NCBI RefSeq assembly: GCF_029760955.1
Contig: NZ_CP121682.1
Location: 434,001 to 498,000 of the forward strand
Length of the DNA: 64,000 nucleotides
Origin: Streptomyces cathayae
Lineage (GTDB): Bacteria; Actinomycetota; Actinomycetes; Streptomycetales; Streptomycetaceae
Direction: 5' to 3'
Made by a program: the position numbers and the translations under genes. The notes beneath the pieces are model-generated. The model searched no databases. It was not told where the DNA came from and saw only the letters and a list, made by a program, of their open reading frames with translations. Below are positions 1-9,024 of the stretch, piece by piece. Positions within the stretch are counted from its first letter, which is position 1. Each line of letters begins with the position of its first letter.

Positions 1-65
1 GTTCACCCGTTCACCGCACTCCGCGGAGCGCCTCCGAGGGCTCCCCAGCCTCTAGGGTCGCTCGC

Positions 66-1832
66 ATGGGGCTCGTCCGACGGAGTCCGCAGCCGGGTGC
101 GGATCGCAGCGAGTGGTCACGGCGTGGATACGTCTCAGCGGTCTGGTATCTGCGGGTCGTCGCCTTCATCAACTTCCTCGGCGCCGTGTGGGTGTCCTTC
201 GGGAACGACATCCGGCGGCACAACGACGACGAGTTCTTCACGCCCTACCTACTGACCGCCGGGTTCTTCTCCGGCGCACTCTCCGTGTTTCTGGCGATCA
301 CCATGCGGCGGCGCAAACGCGCCGCCTGGATCCTCAATCTCGCCCTGGCCGGGCTGACGCTGGTGCTGACGGCCCTGGCCCTGGGGCTGCCGGTGTACCG
401 GCAGCACATCCAGAACTGGCTCGCGGTCCTGCTGACCGCGTTCTTCGTCGCCGCCCTGATCGCCGGGCGGCGGGAGTTCTACGCGAAGGGCGACCGCGCC
501 AACTCGAAACTGGCGGCGGCGGTCGGCGCGGTCGGGCTGGTGGTGGGGTCGTTGCTCGCCGCCACGATGGTCACCGTGAGCAACACCGACCCGGACCCCG
601 GGCGCTCCGGCTTCCTGGAGCGCTGGCACTACGGCGTGCTCCGCATGTTCTCGCTCGCCTACGACGACATCCACTTCGAGGGCATCACCACCCCCGGCTG
701 GGCCAATGTGCTCATCAACCTGATGAGCACAGCACTGATCCTGCTGGTCCTGTACGCGGCCTTCAGATCCTGCCGCGCCGTCGACCCGCAGACCCAGGCG
801 GACCAGCAAAAGCTCCGCGCGCTGCTGGAGCGTCACGGCGACCGGGACTCCCTCGGCTACTTCGCCCTGCGCCGCGACAAGAGCGTCGTCTGGTCGCCCT
901 CGGGCAAGTCGGCCGTCACCTACCGAGTGGTCGGCGGGGTCTCGCTCGCGTCCGGTGATCCGATCGGCGACCCGGAGGCGTGGCCGGGAGTGATCGACCG
1001 CTGGCTGGCCCAGGCCCGTGAACACGGATGGACCCCGGCCGTGATCGGGGCGAGCGAGGAGGGCGGCACCGTCTATGCCCGGCACGGATTGAACGCCCTG
1101 GAGCTGGGCGACGAGGCGGTTGTCGACATCGGCGAGTTCACTACGGAAGGCCGTGCCATGCGGAGTGTCCGTCAGGCACACCACCGGGTCGAGCGCGCCG
1201 GGTACACCGTCCGTATCCGCCGTCACGAGGACATGCCACCGGACGAGATGGCCGAGATGATCGAATTGGCCGACGACTGGCGTGACGGAGCGACGGAGCG
1301 CGGATTCTCCATGGCGCTGGGCCGTCTCGGTGATCCGCAGGACGGCCGCTGCGTCATACTGGTCTGCCGTGATGCCGTCGGACGGTCACGTGCCCTGCTG
1401 AGTTTCGTCCCCTGGGGAGCCGAAGGGCTCTCCCTGGATCTGATGCGGCGTGACCGGAACGCGGACAACGGCCTGTTCGAGTTCATGGTGCTGGAGTTGA
1501 TCCAGCGTGCGGGCGACCTCGGCGTGACCCAGGTCTCGCTGAACTTCGCGATGTTCCGCGCGGTCTTCGAACGCGGCTCCCGGCTCGGCGCGGGCCCGGT
1601 GCTGCGGCTGTGGCGCTCACTGCTGACCTTCTTCTCCCGCTGGTGGCAGATCGAGTCGCTGTACCGCGCCAACGCCAAGTACCGGCCCATCTGGGAGCCC
1701 CGTTTCCTGCTGTACGACCAGAGCACCGACCTGCTGCGCATCGGTATCGCGAGCGCCCGCGCCGAGGGCTTTCTGGAGGCGCCCGGTCTGCCGAAGTGGC
1801 TGCACCGCGGGCGTCTGGAGACCCCCCGTTGA
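66..1832 (+). CDS. DUF2156 / MprF-like membrane protein
   Basis: A 588-residue protein. The N-terminal ~240 residues hold about six hydrophobic membrane segments. The C-terminal ~320 residues match the DUF2156 (phosphatidylglycerol lysyltransferase-type, double GNAT fold) pattern, with stretches such as YRVVGGVSLASGDPIGDP and LSLDLMRRD. In MprF/LysX proteins this domain moves an aminoacyl group from aminoacyl-tRNA onto membrane lipid. The actinobacterial stand-alone form is mostly uncharacterised, so the substrate is inferred from the family only. The ATG follows a weak AGGGT ribosome site. The stop overlaps the TTG start of the next gene by four bases, which suggests translational coupling with the rhomboid-like protein. 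Confidence 0.85.
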   Translation: MGLVRRSPQPGADRSEWSRRGYVSAVWYLRVVAFINFLGAVWVSFGNDIRRHNDDEFFTPYLLTAGFFSGALSVFLAITMRRRKRAAWILNLALAGLTLVLTALALGLPVYRQHIQNWLAVLLTAFFVAALIAGRREFYAKGDRANSKLAAAVGAVGLVVGSLLAATMVTVSNTDPDPGRSGFLERWHYGVLRMFSLAYDDIHFEGITTPGWANVLINLMSTALILLVLYAAFRSCRAVDPQTQADQQKLRALLERHGDRDSLGYFALRRDKSVVWSPSGKSAVTYRVVGGVSLASGDPIGDPEAWPGVIDRWLAQAREHGWTPAVIGASEEGGTVYARHGLNALELGDEAVVDIGEFTTEGRAMRSVRQAHHRVERAGYTVRIRRHEDMPPDEMAEMIELADDWRDGATERGFSMALGRLGDPQDGRCVILVCRDAVGRSRALLSFVPWGAEGLSLDLMRRDRNADNGLFEFMVLELIQRAGDLGVTQVSLNFAMFRAVFERGSRLGAGPVLRLWRSLLTFFSRWWQIESLYRANAKYRPIWEPRFLLYDQSTDLLRIGIASARAEGFLEAPGLPKWLHRGRLETPR

Positions 1833-2572
1833 GCAAGGCGGCCTCTTTCGCCCGGCGTGAGTGGGGCCCGCTGTACAGGACCGTGCGGGCGGCAGTGGCG
1901 GCTCGGGGAGGGCGAGCCGTCCCGCTGACGCTCGCCTCGGTCTCTCTGATCGCGCTCTTCCAGCTCGTCCAGAATCAGAGTCGGGGCCATGGCTTCGTCC
2001 AGGACGTCGGCTTCGTCCGGGCCCAGGATCCCCTCTGGCTCGCCCTCCTCCGTACTCCGCTCTCGCTCTTCGTACCCGCGCTCGACCTGCCCGTCTGGGG
2101 CTCGCTGGCACAGGTCCTGCTGGTGTTCGGCATCGCGGAGATCGTTCTGGGGCGGCCGGGGACCCTCGTCGTCGCCTATGTCTGCACCCTCGCCGGGACG
2201 CTCTACGCGCGGCTCGGGATCACGCTCGGCCCCGGGGACGTCCTCGGGCTGCCGGCCTCGGACGCGCAGGTCGTCGACACCGGGCCGTCGGCGGCGGTCG
2301 CCGGGCTCACGGTGTGCGTCTGCGTCAGTACAAGGGCCTGGTCCACCGGGGCGTCGGTGATCGTGGCGATGGTCGTCGAGGTGATCGCCGGACCCGGCCT
2401 GGCAAGCAGAGAGCATCTGGCGGCGATCGGGGCGGCGATCGCACTCTGCTCGCTCGTGGCCCTGCGCCGGCGTCGGCGCGCGTCCGGCGTCGGTGGCGGT
2501 GGCGGTGGTGGTGGTGGTGGCGAAAGCAAAGGCGGTGCAGGCCGGTCCGGGGCTCCGCCCGTGGGGACCTGA
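1829..2572 (+). CDS. rhomboid-like integral membrane protein
   Basis: A 247-residue multi-pass membrane protein. I start it at TTG 1829 because TTGA overlaps the upstream stop and no other start keeps the first membrane segment. GPSAAVAG near residue 152 places a serine (S154) like the rhomboid GxSx nucleophile, and REHLAA places a histidine (H196) in the last helix. This is the Ser-His pair of intramembrane rhomboid proteases. The family is diverged and proteolytic activity is an inference. After the last helix comes an RRRRR stop-transfer cluster and a run of ten glycines. It is probably cotranscribed with the DUF2156 gene. Confidence 0.7.
   Translation: MSKAASFARREWGPLYRTVRAAVAARGGRAVPLTLASVSLIALFQLVQNQSRGHGFVQDVGFVRAQDPLWLALLRTPLSLFVPALDLPVWGSLAQVLLVFGIAEIVLGRPGTLVVAYVCTLAGTLYARLGITLGPGDVLGLPASDAQVVDTGPSAAVAGLTVCVCVSTRAWSTGASVIVAMVVEVIAGPGLASREHLAAIGAAIALCSLVALRRRRRASGVGGGGGGGGGGESKGGAGRSGAPPVGT
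2492..2521 (+). repeat. ten-glycine codon run
   Basis: Ten consecutive GGT/GGC codons, a near-perfect trinucleotide repeat, at the C-terminal tail of the rhomboid-like protein. Length change by slippage is expected here and would alter only the tail. Confidence 0.85.
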
Positions 2573-2672
2573 ATCCCCTACCGCCCGCGCCGGGCCGGCC
2601 GAACAGGGAGAATCGCAAGCCCTACGCCTGCCGGGGCTCCGTTCGGTGCACGTTCTGCGGTGCACGTTCTGC

Positions 2673-3030
2673 GCTCCGGCGATCGTGCTCGGCCATGTGC
2701 TGCTGGGCGTCTCGGCGCTGCTCGGGCTGAACCCGAGGGCCCCGCGCCTGGACTGGCGCTCCGCGCAGTGGCTGCCGGCGTATCTGGTGGGCCTGGGTCT
2801 GATCTCCTGGCAAGACGGCTGCTGCGGCGGCGGACCGGTCTCGTCGGTGCCCTGCGGCGCGACCGGAGCGCTGCCCCTGTGGGAAGACATGGCGATCACC
2901 GCGGTGTTCAGTCTGCTGATCTACTTCTGGGCGCAGTCGGTGCGGCTCCCGGACGAGGAGATCCAGGAGTACATCGGGTCGGCCGACGCACTGCCCGGTC
3001 GCCCACCTGAACCGCGCACGGTCCCGGTGT
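2673..3030 (+). pseudogene. C-terminal fragment of an amino-acid permease
   Basis: An open stretch in one frame encodes two or three membrane segments (LGHVLLGVSALLGLN, YLVGLGLISW, ITAVFSLLIYFWAQ) followed by a cytoplasmic end with VRLPDEEIQEYIG. That is the usual tail of Streptomyces APC-family amino-acid permeases. There is no start codon with a ribosome site and the first ten or so helices are absent, so this is a 5'-truncated relic. The family call rests on recall of the tail motif. Confidence 0.5.
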
Positions 3031-3106
3031 TCCCGTACGGGTGTGCCCCGCGTGGTCGTCGGCCCTGCACCGGCTCTTCGCCACGCCCTGGCCTACAGTC
3101 CTTCCC

Positions 3107-3953
3107 GTGTCCTTGGGGATGGTGTGCGCACTCGCTTCGGCCTGCTGCTTCGGCACGGCCTCCGTCCTCCAGGCCATCGCCGCACGTGCCGTGGACACCG
3201 GTTCCGGCTCCGGTGTCGACCCGATGCTGCTGGTGCGCGCTCTGCGCCAGTGGCGTTATGCCGCCGGTCTCGCTCTCGACGGCCTCGGGTTCCTTCTCCA
3301 GATCATCGCCTTGCGGTCGATTCCCCTCTACGCGGTGAGCGCCTCTCTCGCCGCCAGCCTCGCGGTCACCGCCGTGATCGCCGCCTGGCTCCTCGACGCC
3401 CGGCTGACCATCGCCGAATGGGCCTCGGTGGCCACCGTCTGCGTGGGGCTGGCGATGATCGCCCTCGCCTCCGGACCGGAGGGAAACCGTGCCGGACCGG
3501 CCGCACTGCGCTGGTCCCTGCTCTGTGCCGTCCTCGTCGTACTCCTGGTCGGCGCGCTCGCCGGGCGGCTTGCAGACAGGCCGCGCGCTGCTGCTGGGTC
3601 TCGGCGCGGGCACGGGCTTCGGCGTGGTCGAGGTCGCGGTCCGGCTGATCGATTCCCTCGCGGTTCCCCGAATCTTCGGCAACCCCGCCCTCTACGCACT
3701 GCTGCTCGGCGGGGCGGCGGGGTTTCTTCTGCTCACCTCGGCGTTGCAGCGCGGCTCGGTGACCGTGGCGACAGCGGGCATGGTCCTGGCGGAAACGGCC
3801 GGGCCCGCCGTGGTGGGCGTCGTCTGGCTGGGCGACCGGCCCCGCGACGGCCTCCAGTGGCCGGCCGTCGCGGGATTCGTGGCGGCAGTGGTGGGAGCAC
3901 TGGTCCTGACGCGATTCGGCGGCGCGGCGGCCGAGGGTCCGAGACGGCCCTGA
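3107..3953 (+). pseudogene. DMT/EamA-type transporter, frameshifted
   Basis: Two halves of one integral membrane protein lie in different frames. The first runs from GTG 3107 (alternative ATG 3119) to about 3565 and covers roughly five helices, including CALASACCFGTASVLQAIAA. The second resumes at GRALLLGLGAG near 3575 and ends at 3953. One extra base, or two missing bases, around 3565-3580 explains the break. Together they give about 280 residues, the length of Streptomyces drug/metabolite-transporter-like membrane proteins. A sequencing error cannot be excluded. Substrate is unknown. Confidence 0.65.
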
Positions 3954-3994
3954 ACCGCCGTCGTGAAACCGTGGGGCGGGAGGTGGCCGGGCCC

Positions 3995-5455
3995 TCAGCC
4001 GCCCCAGCGCCAGTAGAGTTCGGGCCGGGACCGGGCGCCGCAGCCGGAGAGCTTCAGCTCGGGGCTCTGCCGGTCGTGGTCATCCCAGTGGGCGGGGAGT
4101 TCGCGGTCGTCCTGGTAAAGGCAGCGGTCCGCACTCCCGGAGATCCGCCAGGCCGTGCGTTTCCAGGTCGCGCTCCGCCATGGTTCACGGTTCCACTGCT
4201 GGCTCCGGCGACCGGGCTCGCACCGTGTGAGTCCGACCGCCGGTGCGAGCGCGGTCAGGCAGGAGCCGCGGTCGTCGCGGGGCCTGATCGTGCCGTCGTG
4301 ACCCATGTCCCACTTCTGCGCGGCTGATCCATCGCAGCCGCGGATGTCGACCGCCCCGGCGTTCGGTGTCCCGGTGCCGGCGTGGAGGCACTGTGCCGGA
4401 TTCCTTCCGGCGGAGTATGTGGTCCGCCCGATGTCCCCGAGGATCTCCCCCGCGCGTGGAGCCCGGTGGATCTGCTCGTACCGGCGGTGGATCCACAGGC
4501 TCCAGTCCTTCCGGAGCGGGCCCCTGAAGGGCGCGGCGTTCGCGCAGGTCCCGGTGGCGCGGCACTCCCGGTTGGCAAGGTACCAACGCGCCACCTCGTC
4601 CTTCTCCGCCGACTCACCAGGGGTGAGATTCGGCTTGAGCGGAGACATGGTGTAGCCGAGGTAGGACGACACGGGAAGCCCGAGCTCGTAGCCCACCCTG
4701 CGGAAGTACCGGGCGCCGACGCCGTGGTCGCTGTGATCGACGCCGCCGCCGAGGCCGAAGGCGAACGACGCGTTGTCGTGGTCCATCGTCAGGATGCGCG
4801 CCGCCCCGCTGAGGCGGACCAGTGCGGTCATCACCGCGAGCAGCCGGTCCTCCGTGTAGCTCTCGGCGCCCTGAAACGGCTCGATGCTCTTTCTGCTCCC
4901 GTCGAACAGCCTGAGCAGACTGTTCGGCTCCTGGCCGCGCGGGAGGCCGTCGTGGAGGTCCAGGAAGGTCAGCCGCACATCGGTGTCCCGGGCCTTGTCC
5001 GCGAGCCGGTAGGACCTGACCCGGACGCCGTCCGCCCGCACATCCGCCCGTTCCCAGCGGTTGGCCGCCTCCGCCATCTCCGCGTAGGCCGCCCGTACCC
5101 CGTACTCCCTGCGGTCCACGTACTCCAGCGCCTCGTCCCGGTTCTTCTTGCCGTCGTCGCCGGCGGTCAGATAGACCGTGTCGACCGGGCATCCGGCGCG
5201 GATGGTCTGTCTGATCTCCGGATTCAGAAAGAACAGGTCGTCATCAGGATGCGCCACGCCGACCAGGGTGCGCCGGCACTGCCCCGGGTCCTTCGCGTGC
5301 GCGGCCGGACGGGACGGCCCGGCCGTCGTGCCCACCCCGGGAGCGGAATCGGGCGTAGCCGTGCAGGCAGGGCCCAGCAGGGCGCAGACGACCAGTGCCG
5401 CCGCAGTCGCCGGTGTACGGGAGGAACAACCCGGGGGACGCTTTCTCCAGCCCAC
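3995..5455 (-). CDS. secreted PIG-L family deacetylase with ricin-type lectin domain
   Basis: A 486-residue protein. The GTG start at 5455 is set by an AAAGGAG ribosome site six bases upstream; longer in-frame extensions have no such site. An export signal with a hydrophobic core (ATAAALVVCALLGPAC) is followed by a PIG-L/LmbE domain carrying AHPDDD (residues 68-73) and a later DHSDHG, the expected zinc ligands of N-acetylglucosaminide deacetylases. The C-terminal ~125 residues form a ricin-type beta-trefoil with repeated Q-W blocks (AAQKWD, SQQWN) that probably binds carbohydrate. Likely role: de-N-acetylation of an extracellular amino sugar. The exact substrate is not visible. Confidence 0.85.
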   Translation of the reverse strand: MGWRKRPPGCSSRTPATAAALVVCALLGPACTATPDSAPGVGTTAGPSRPAAHAKDPGQCRRTLVGVAHPDDDLFFLNPEIRQTIRAGCPVDTVYLTAGDDGKKNRDEALEYVDRREYGVRAAYAEMAEAANRWERADVRADGVRVRSYRLADKARDTDVRLTFLDLHDGLPRGQEPNSLLRLFDGSRKSIEPFQGAESYTEDRLLAVMTALVRLSGAARILTMDHDNASFAFGLGGGVDHSDHGVGARYFRRVGYELGLPVSSYLGYTMSPLKPNLTPGESAEKDEVARWYLANRECRATGTCANAAPFRGPLRKDWSLWIHRRYEQIHRAPRAGEILGDIGRTTYSAGRNPAQCLHAGTGTPNAGAVDIRGCDGSAAQKWDMGHDGTIRPRDDRGSCLTALAPAVGLTRCEPGRRSQQWNREPWRSATWKRTAWRISGSADRCLYQDDRELPAHWDDHDRQSPELKLSGCGARSRPELYWRWGG

Positions 5456-5749
5456 CAAGGGCTCCTTTCGCGGCAGCGGATCTCCTGACGGAGGATCTTC
5501 CAGCGGACGGAGCGGAAGCAACCGACACACCGACGAGCAGCCCGGAGGCTTGCGCCGGAACTCCGGACACCCCGCTCCCCCATCGCCTTCCCGGTGTCCC
5601 CGCAAAGGGCACCGGGCCTCCGGAGTCGGCATGACTTTCCCTCTCCCCCTGCCGAATGCAGGGCACTGTCCGTTCGGATCGCACTCGATCACCGTCCAGC
5701 GCTCCGGGGGTGTCCCCGTCGCCGGTCAGTGCGAAGTCGAGGCAGCCGA
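5456..5749. other. intergenic segment without a recognised gene
   Basis: Holds the ribosome site and presumably the promoter of the PIG-L gene. The far end is the point where the neighbouring regulator fragment loses its family sequence. Nothing else recognised. Confidence 0.5.
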
Positions 5750-6155
5750 AGACCATGCCGAAGGCGGCGGCCATCTCCTGGCAGGTCGACGGGTCTTGAC
5801 CGAGCCGGGCCCGGTCCGCGAGCGCGGTGATAATGCGCCGGCAGTCCACCGACAGCACCGACCAGGCCTGCCCCGGGCGCCAGACCGGTACCTGCGACTT
5901 CGCCTTCGCCGCATCCCGAGGCGCCGAACGAGCCTCCGCGTCCGGCGGATCCGCGACGGCCTCCGCCCCGGCGGTGCCGTCGCCCTCCGGAGCCAGCACC
6001 GTGCCGACCCGTCTGCGGGCGATCACCCACTCCTGCCGTTCCAGCTCGGCCGCGGCCAACTCGGCCTGGACACGGTCGGTCTCCTCCCGCAGTCCGTCCA
6101 CGCGACGGCGAGCGGCGAACTCGTGCTCTTCCAGCAGTCCGACGACCGACGGCAT
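5750..6155 (-). pseudogene. coiled-coil / winged-helix protein, 3' truncated
   Basis: ATG 6155 has a strong GGGAGG site seven bases upstream. The product starts MPSVVGLLEE, continues as a charged coiled coil to about residue 50, passes an acidic linker and enters a helical domain with LSVDCRRIITALADRARLGQ and TCQEMAAAFGM. From recall, the actinobacterial family then needs a winged helix and a tail ending near GRFTLA. Here family sequence stops after residue 134 and unrelated sequence follows. A paralogue with the same opening ([10 protein letters not shown]) lies at 34383-34892. Function unknown; probably DNA-binding. Confidence 0.55.
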
Positions 6156-6264
6156 CCACAACCTCCCCAAGCAGTGACCACCCGACAGGCCACCACTCCC
6201 ACGGAAGCACCGCCCCTATCCCCGACCAGCGGAAACGCAACGATCATGCCCGGAAGGACAACAG

Positions 6265-6400
6265 CTTCTCACCAGTTCGTCGCTCAACCGGTCGTCCACG
6301 GCCTTGTCCCGCCGCGGCCTCTGCAGACCCGACGGCCTGGCGCTCGGTCGTGATCGGGAGTTTCACCGAACGTCTTACCGTCCCGCGCCCGGCGCGTCGA
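6265..6400 (-). mobile_element. remnant of one end of an IS256-family element
   Basis: The stretch aligns with the N-terminal coding end and outer terminus of the IS256 element at 27260-28637. Both carry CACCAGTTCGTCG, GGTCGTCCAC and then a TCACCGAACG / ACACCGAACG block leading to the terminal CAGTCCC / CCGTCCC. The rest of the element is absent. Confidence 0.6.
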
Positions 6401-6436
6401 CCAGCGAGCGGACGGAGGCGAACCTCTGCCGGTTAC

Positions 6437-6560
6437 GTGAAGGAGAACACCAACCTGCACCGCACCCTCGCCCTCTGCGAGGAGGCCATCGGACAGCTCG
6501 TCCTGGAAAACTCCGCGGTGCGCCGGCGGGCTGTCGTCGTCCCGCTGCCCACCCACGCCC
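6437..6560 (+). pseudogene. C-terminal fragment of a small recombinase-associated protein
   Basis: One frame reads VKENTNLHRTLALCEEAIGQ then LVLENSAVRRRA, which resembles the coiled C-terminus of small helper proteins encoded beside tyrosine recombinases (DUF6262-like). The N-terminus and any recombinase gene are missing. Identification is by recall of the pattern only. Confidence 0.3.
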
Positions 6561-6890
6561 GCCCGGCCCCGGCGATCGCAGGACCGGGCTGCGTCCGTCG
6601 GAGCGGCAGCGAGAGGCCGCGTGGACCGGGTCCTGGCCGTGTGTGCGGGCAGCCGGGAGGCAGGTCACCGAGGCGCAGTGGCGGGTATCGAACTCCCGCC
6701 CTACGCTTGATCGGGAAGCGCCCGCTCAGCAGGACTGCCCCGCGTGGCCGTGCCCGGGCGGCAAGGGTCCGGTGCGGGCTGTCCTCTACAACGCATCCCG
6801 TTTCTGACCGGCGAAGTCTCGCCTCACCCGGTTCGCCGTGTCCCCGGAGGTTGGCGCGCCCATGCCCGGCCGCCCTTCTGAGGAGCAGAT
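6561..6890. other. intergenic segment with a possible degenerate tRNA-like patch
   Basis: No gene recognised. On the minus strand about 6655-6735 there is a GTTCGATAC block inside a GCGGG/CCCGC pairing and a CGCTT/AAGCG stem enclosing seven bases. It looks like a decayed tRNA 3' half, but the arms do not fold canonically. The ribosome site GAGGAG for the next gene lies at the end. Confidence 0.3.
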
Positions 6891-7841
6891 ATGAAGGTCG
6901 CAGTGGTAGGGGTGGGCGCGGTCGGGTCGGCAACCGCTCTGTCCCTGGTCGAACGTGGCGGAAGTTGCCGGGAGATCGTCCTGGTCGACCGCGACACCGC
7001 CCGCGCCGACGGCGTCGCCAGCGATCTGCGCTATGCGGCGCCGCTGTCACCCACGGTCGACGTACGCTCCGGCGGCTACGAAGACCTGGCCGGCGCCGCG
7101 ATCGTCGTGATCACTGCCGGTGTCAACGAGAAGACCGGTGGCGCCACCGACCGGTCCGACCCCAAAGGGCGCCTGCGACTGCTGGAGACCAATGCCAAGG
7201 TCTTCGCGGAGATCGTTCCGCAGGCGGTCGCGGTCGCGCCCGAGGCGGTGCTGATGGTCGTCACCGACCCACCGGACCCGCTGGCCGACCTCGCCCGGCA
7301 TGTGGCAGGACACAACCGGGTGTTCTCGACCGGGACCGTGATCGACAGCCTGCGCTTCCGCGTCCAGTTGGCCGACCGCCTGAGGGTTCGGCCGCGTGAC
7401 GTGCAGGCCCTGGTGGTGGGCGAACACGGGACGTCCGAGGTGCTGTTGTGGTCCTCGGCGACCGTTGGCGGCATCCCCGTCGCCGACCTGCTGGGCCGGG
7501 ACGGGCGCTCCGTCGAGGACATCCGCAAGGAGGTCGAGCGCGACATCCGCTACGCGAACATCACCATCATCGAGGGCACCGGCGCGAGTCAGTACGGCAT
7601 CGGCGCTGTCTCCGCCCGCCTCGTCGAGGCTGTTCTGCGCGATGAACGTGCGGTGCTGCCCGTCGCCGCCTACTCCTCTCGGCACGAAGTCACGCTGTCC
7701 CTGTCGAGCGTTCTCGGCGCCGGTGGCGTACAGCAGATGCACGAGCCCGTGATGACTCCTGAAGAGCATCAGGCCCTGGCCGAGAGTGTCAGGGTCCTGC
7801 GTGCAGCCGCTGATCGGGCCCTTTCCATCGGGACGACCTGA
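6891..7841 (+). CDS. L-lactate/malate dehydrogenase family protein
   Basis: A 316-residue NAD-dependent 2-hydroxyacid dehydrogenase of the LDH/MDH superfamily. It has the nucleotide-binding glycine loop (VVGVGAVGSA, residues 5-14), the acidic residue after beta-2 (LVDRD), the substrate arginine in GTVIDSLRFR (R155) and the catalytic histidine in GEHG (H179). The usual TNPVD/SNPVD segment is TDPPDP here, so its asparagine is replaced by aspartate. The substrate loop also has an insertion (GGATDRSDPKG). These changes leave the choice between pyruvate and another 2-oxoacid open. GAGGAG precedes the ATG. No obvious operon partner. Confidence 0.85.
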   Translation: MKVAVVGVGAVGSATALSLVERGGSCREIVLVDRDTARADGVASDLRYAAPLSPTVDVRSGGYEDLAGAAIVVITAGVNEKTGGATDRSDPKGRLRLLETNAKVFAEIVPQAVAVAPEAVLMVVTDPPDPLADLARHVAGHNRVFSTGTVIDSLRFRVQLADRLRVRPRDVQALVVGEHGTSEVLLWSSATVGGIPVADLLGRDGRSVEDIRKEVERDIRYANITIIEGTGASQYGIGAVSARLVEAVLRDERAVLPVAAYSSRHEVTLSLSSVLGAGGVQQMHEPVMTPEEHQALAESVRVLRAAADRALSIGTT

Positions 7842-8596
7842 GCGGCAACGCGCCAGATCCCGCCGGTTGTTCAGATCCCGCCGGTTGCGTCGCCCAACAG
7901 GGAACTGCTGCACCGCTCTTCGACCAAGATCCGGACCGTTCCCGGACCGGTGAGCTGCTCCGGGCGCCGAGCTGCACTCCGTGCACTGGCCGGCGATGCG
8001 CCGTCGCCGTACCACCGGCAGACGAAGAACCCATTGGTGGCGCTCGGGCAGCACTTCTCTGACTGGATCAGGGAAAGCAGCGTTCACCAGCGGGCATCCA
8101 CGGCCCCCGAGCCTTGTCGACTCTCCACAGGGCGACAGGGCACGTGCCGAGTTCCCGCACCGGCATCCGGCCCAGCCGCCCGCCGGGTCGGCATTCGTCC
8201 GGCCGGCACCGAGTCCGCAAAGGCCACCGCGCGCGAGGGAGCTGCGAGAAGAGTGTCTCAACCGCAGCTGACGAGGCGTCAGTGAAGTCAGCATCAGGTC
8301 GGCAAGAGTCCTGCCACAGCTGCTCACGGACGGCCACACCGGGGAGCCGCCTGCCATCCCGGCTCCGGTTCGCACTCCGCTCAGCCGTCCTTCCGCGAGC
8401 GGCCGGAAAGCGGGAGGCAGCACCCGACCACCTCCCGCCCACCAGCAGGGCGAATGCTAGGGCACAGGGGGTTGATTCCTGCCAGATTCCCGGTGTTCCC
8501 GTAACTCTTGGCGGTGTGTGGGTAGCGTCTGCGGTCATCACTCGGCCGGAGTGTGAGGCCGGCCGGGGTCGTCCAGAACTGAGGGAGCGGGTACTG
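7842..8596. other. 755-bp intergenic region
   Basis: No gene recognised on either strand. Near 7854-7887 a 16-bp unit (CAGATCCCGCCGGTTG) occurs twice in direct orientation. The remainder presumably contains the promoter of the roadblock-like gene. Confidence 0.5.
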
Positions 8597-8971
8597 ATGC
8601 TGACTGTGGAGACGTCTCTGAAGGAGGCGATGACCTCGATCGAGGGGAGTGTGGCGGCCGCGCTGGTCGACTACACCAGCGGCATGGCGTTGGGAACGCT
8701 GGGCGGGAGCAAGGACCTCGATCTGACGGTGGCCGCGGCGGGGAACACCGACGTGATCCGGGCGAAAGTCCGCACGATGGAGATGCTGGGCCTCAAGGAC
8801 GACATCGAGGATGTGCTGATCACCCTCGGCAGCCAGTACCACCTCCTCCGGCTGATCAGGGGCCGCGGAGGCAACGGCCTGTTCCTGTACCTCATCCTGG
8901 ACAAGGGCAGGGCGAACCTGGCCATGGCCCGACACCAGCTCAGGCGCATCGAGGCGGAACTGGAGCTGTAG
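8597..8971 (+). CDS. roadblock/LC7-like small protein
   Basis: A 124-residue protein starting at ATG 8597; upstream in-frame extension is low-complexity and has no ribosome site. The pattern is that of a roadblock/LC7 (MglB-like) fold: a first helix with LKEAMTSIEGSVAAALVDYT, beta strands GMALGTLGG and VLITLGSQYHLLRLI, then LFLYLILDK and a final helix with RHQLRRIEAEL. In Streptomyces these proteins usually sit in conservons with a histidine kinase-like protein and a small GTPase, but none of those partners is present here. A role as a scaffold or GTPase partner is an inference. Confidence 0.65.
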   Translation: MLTVETSLKEAMTSIEGSVAAALVDYTSGMALGTLGGSKDLDLTVAAAGNTDVIRAKVRTMEMLGLKDDIEDVLITLGSQYHLLRLIRGRGGNGLFLYLILDKGRANLAMARHQLRRIEAELEL

Positions 8972-9006
8972 CCGTCCCCATGTTTCCCGGCTCCGCATGC
9001 CCACAA

Positions 9007-9024
9007 GTTGAAAAAGTCTTCAAC
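9007..9024. promoter_or_regulatory. inverted repeat upstream of an ArsR gene
   Basis: GTTGAA, six bases (AAAGTC), TTCAAC: a perfect 6-bp inverted repeat about 140 bp before the ArsR start. Size and AT-rich arms fit a site for an ArsR-type dimer. Candidate autoregulatory operator. Confidence 0.5.
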
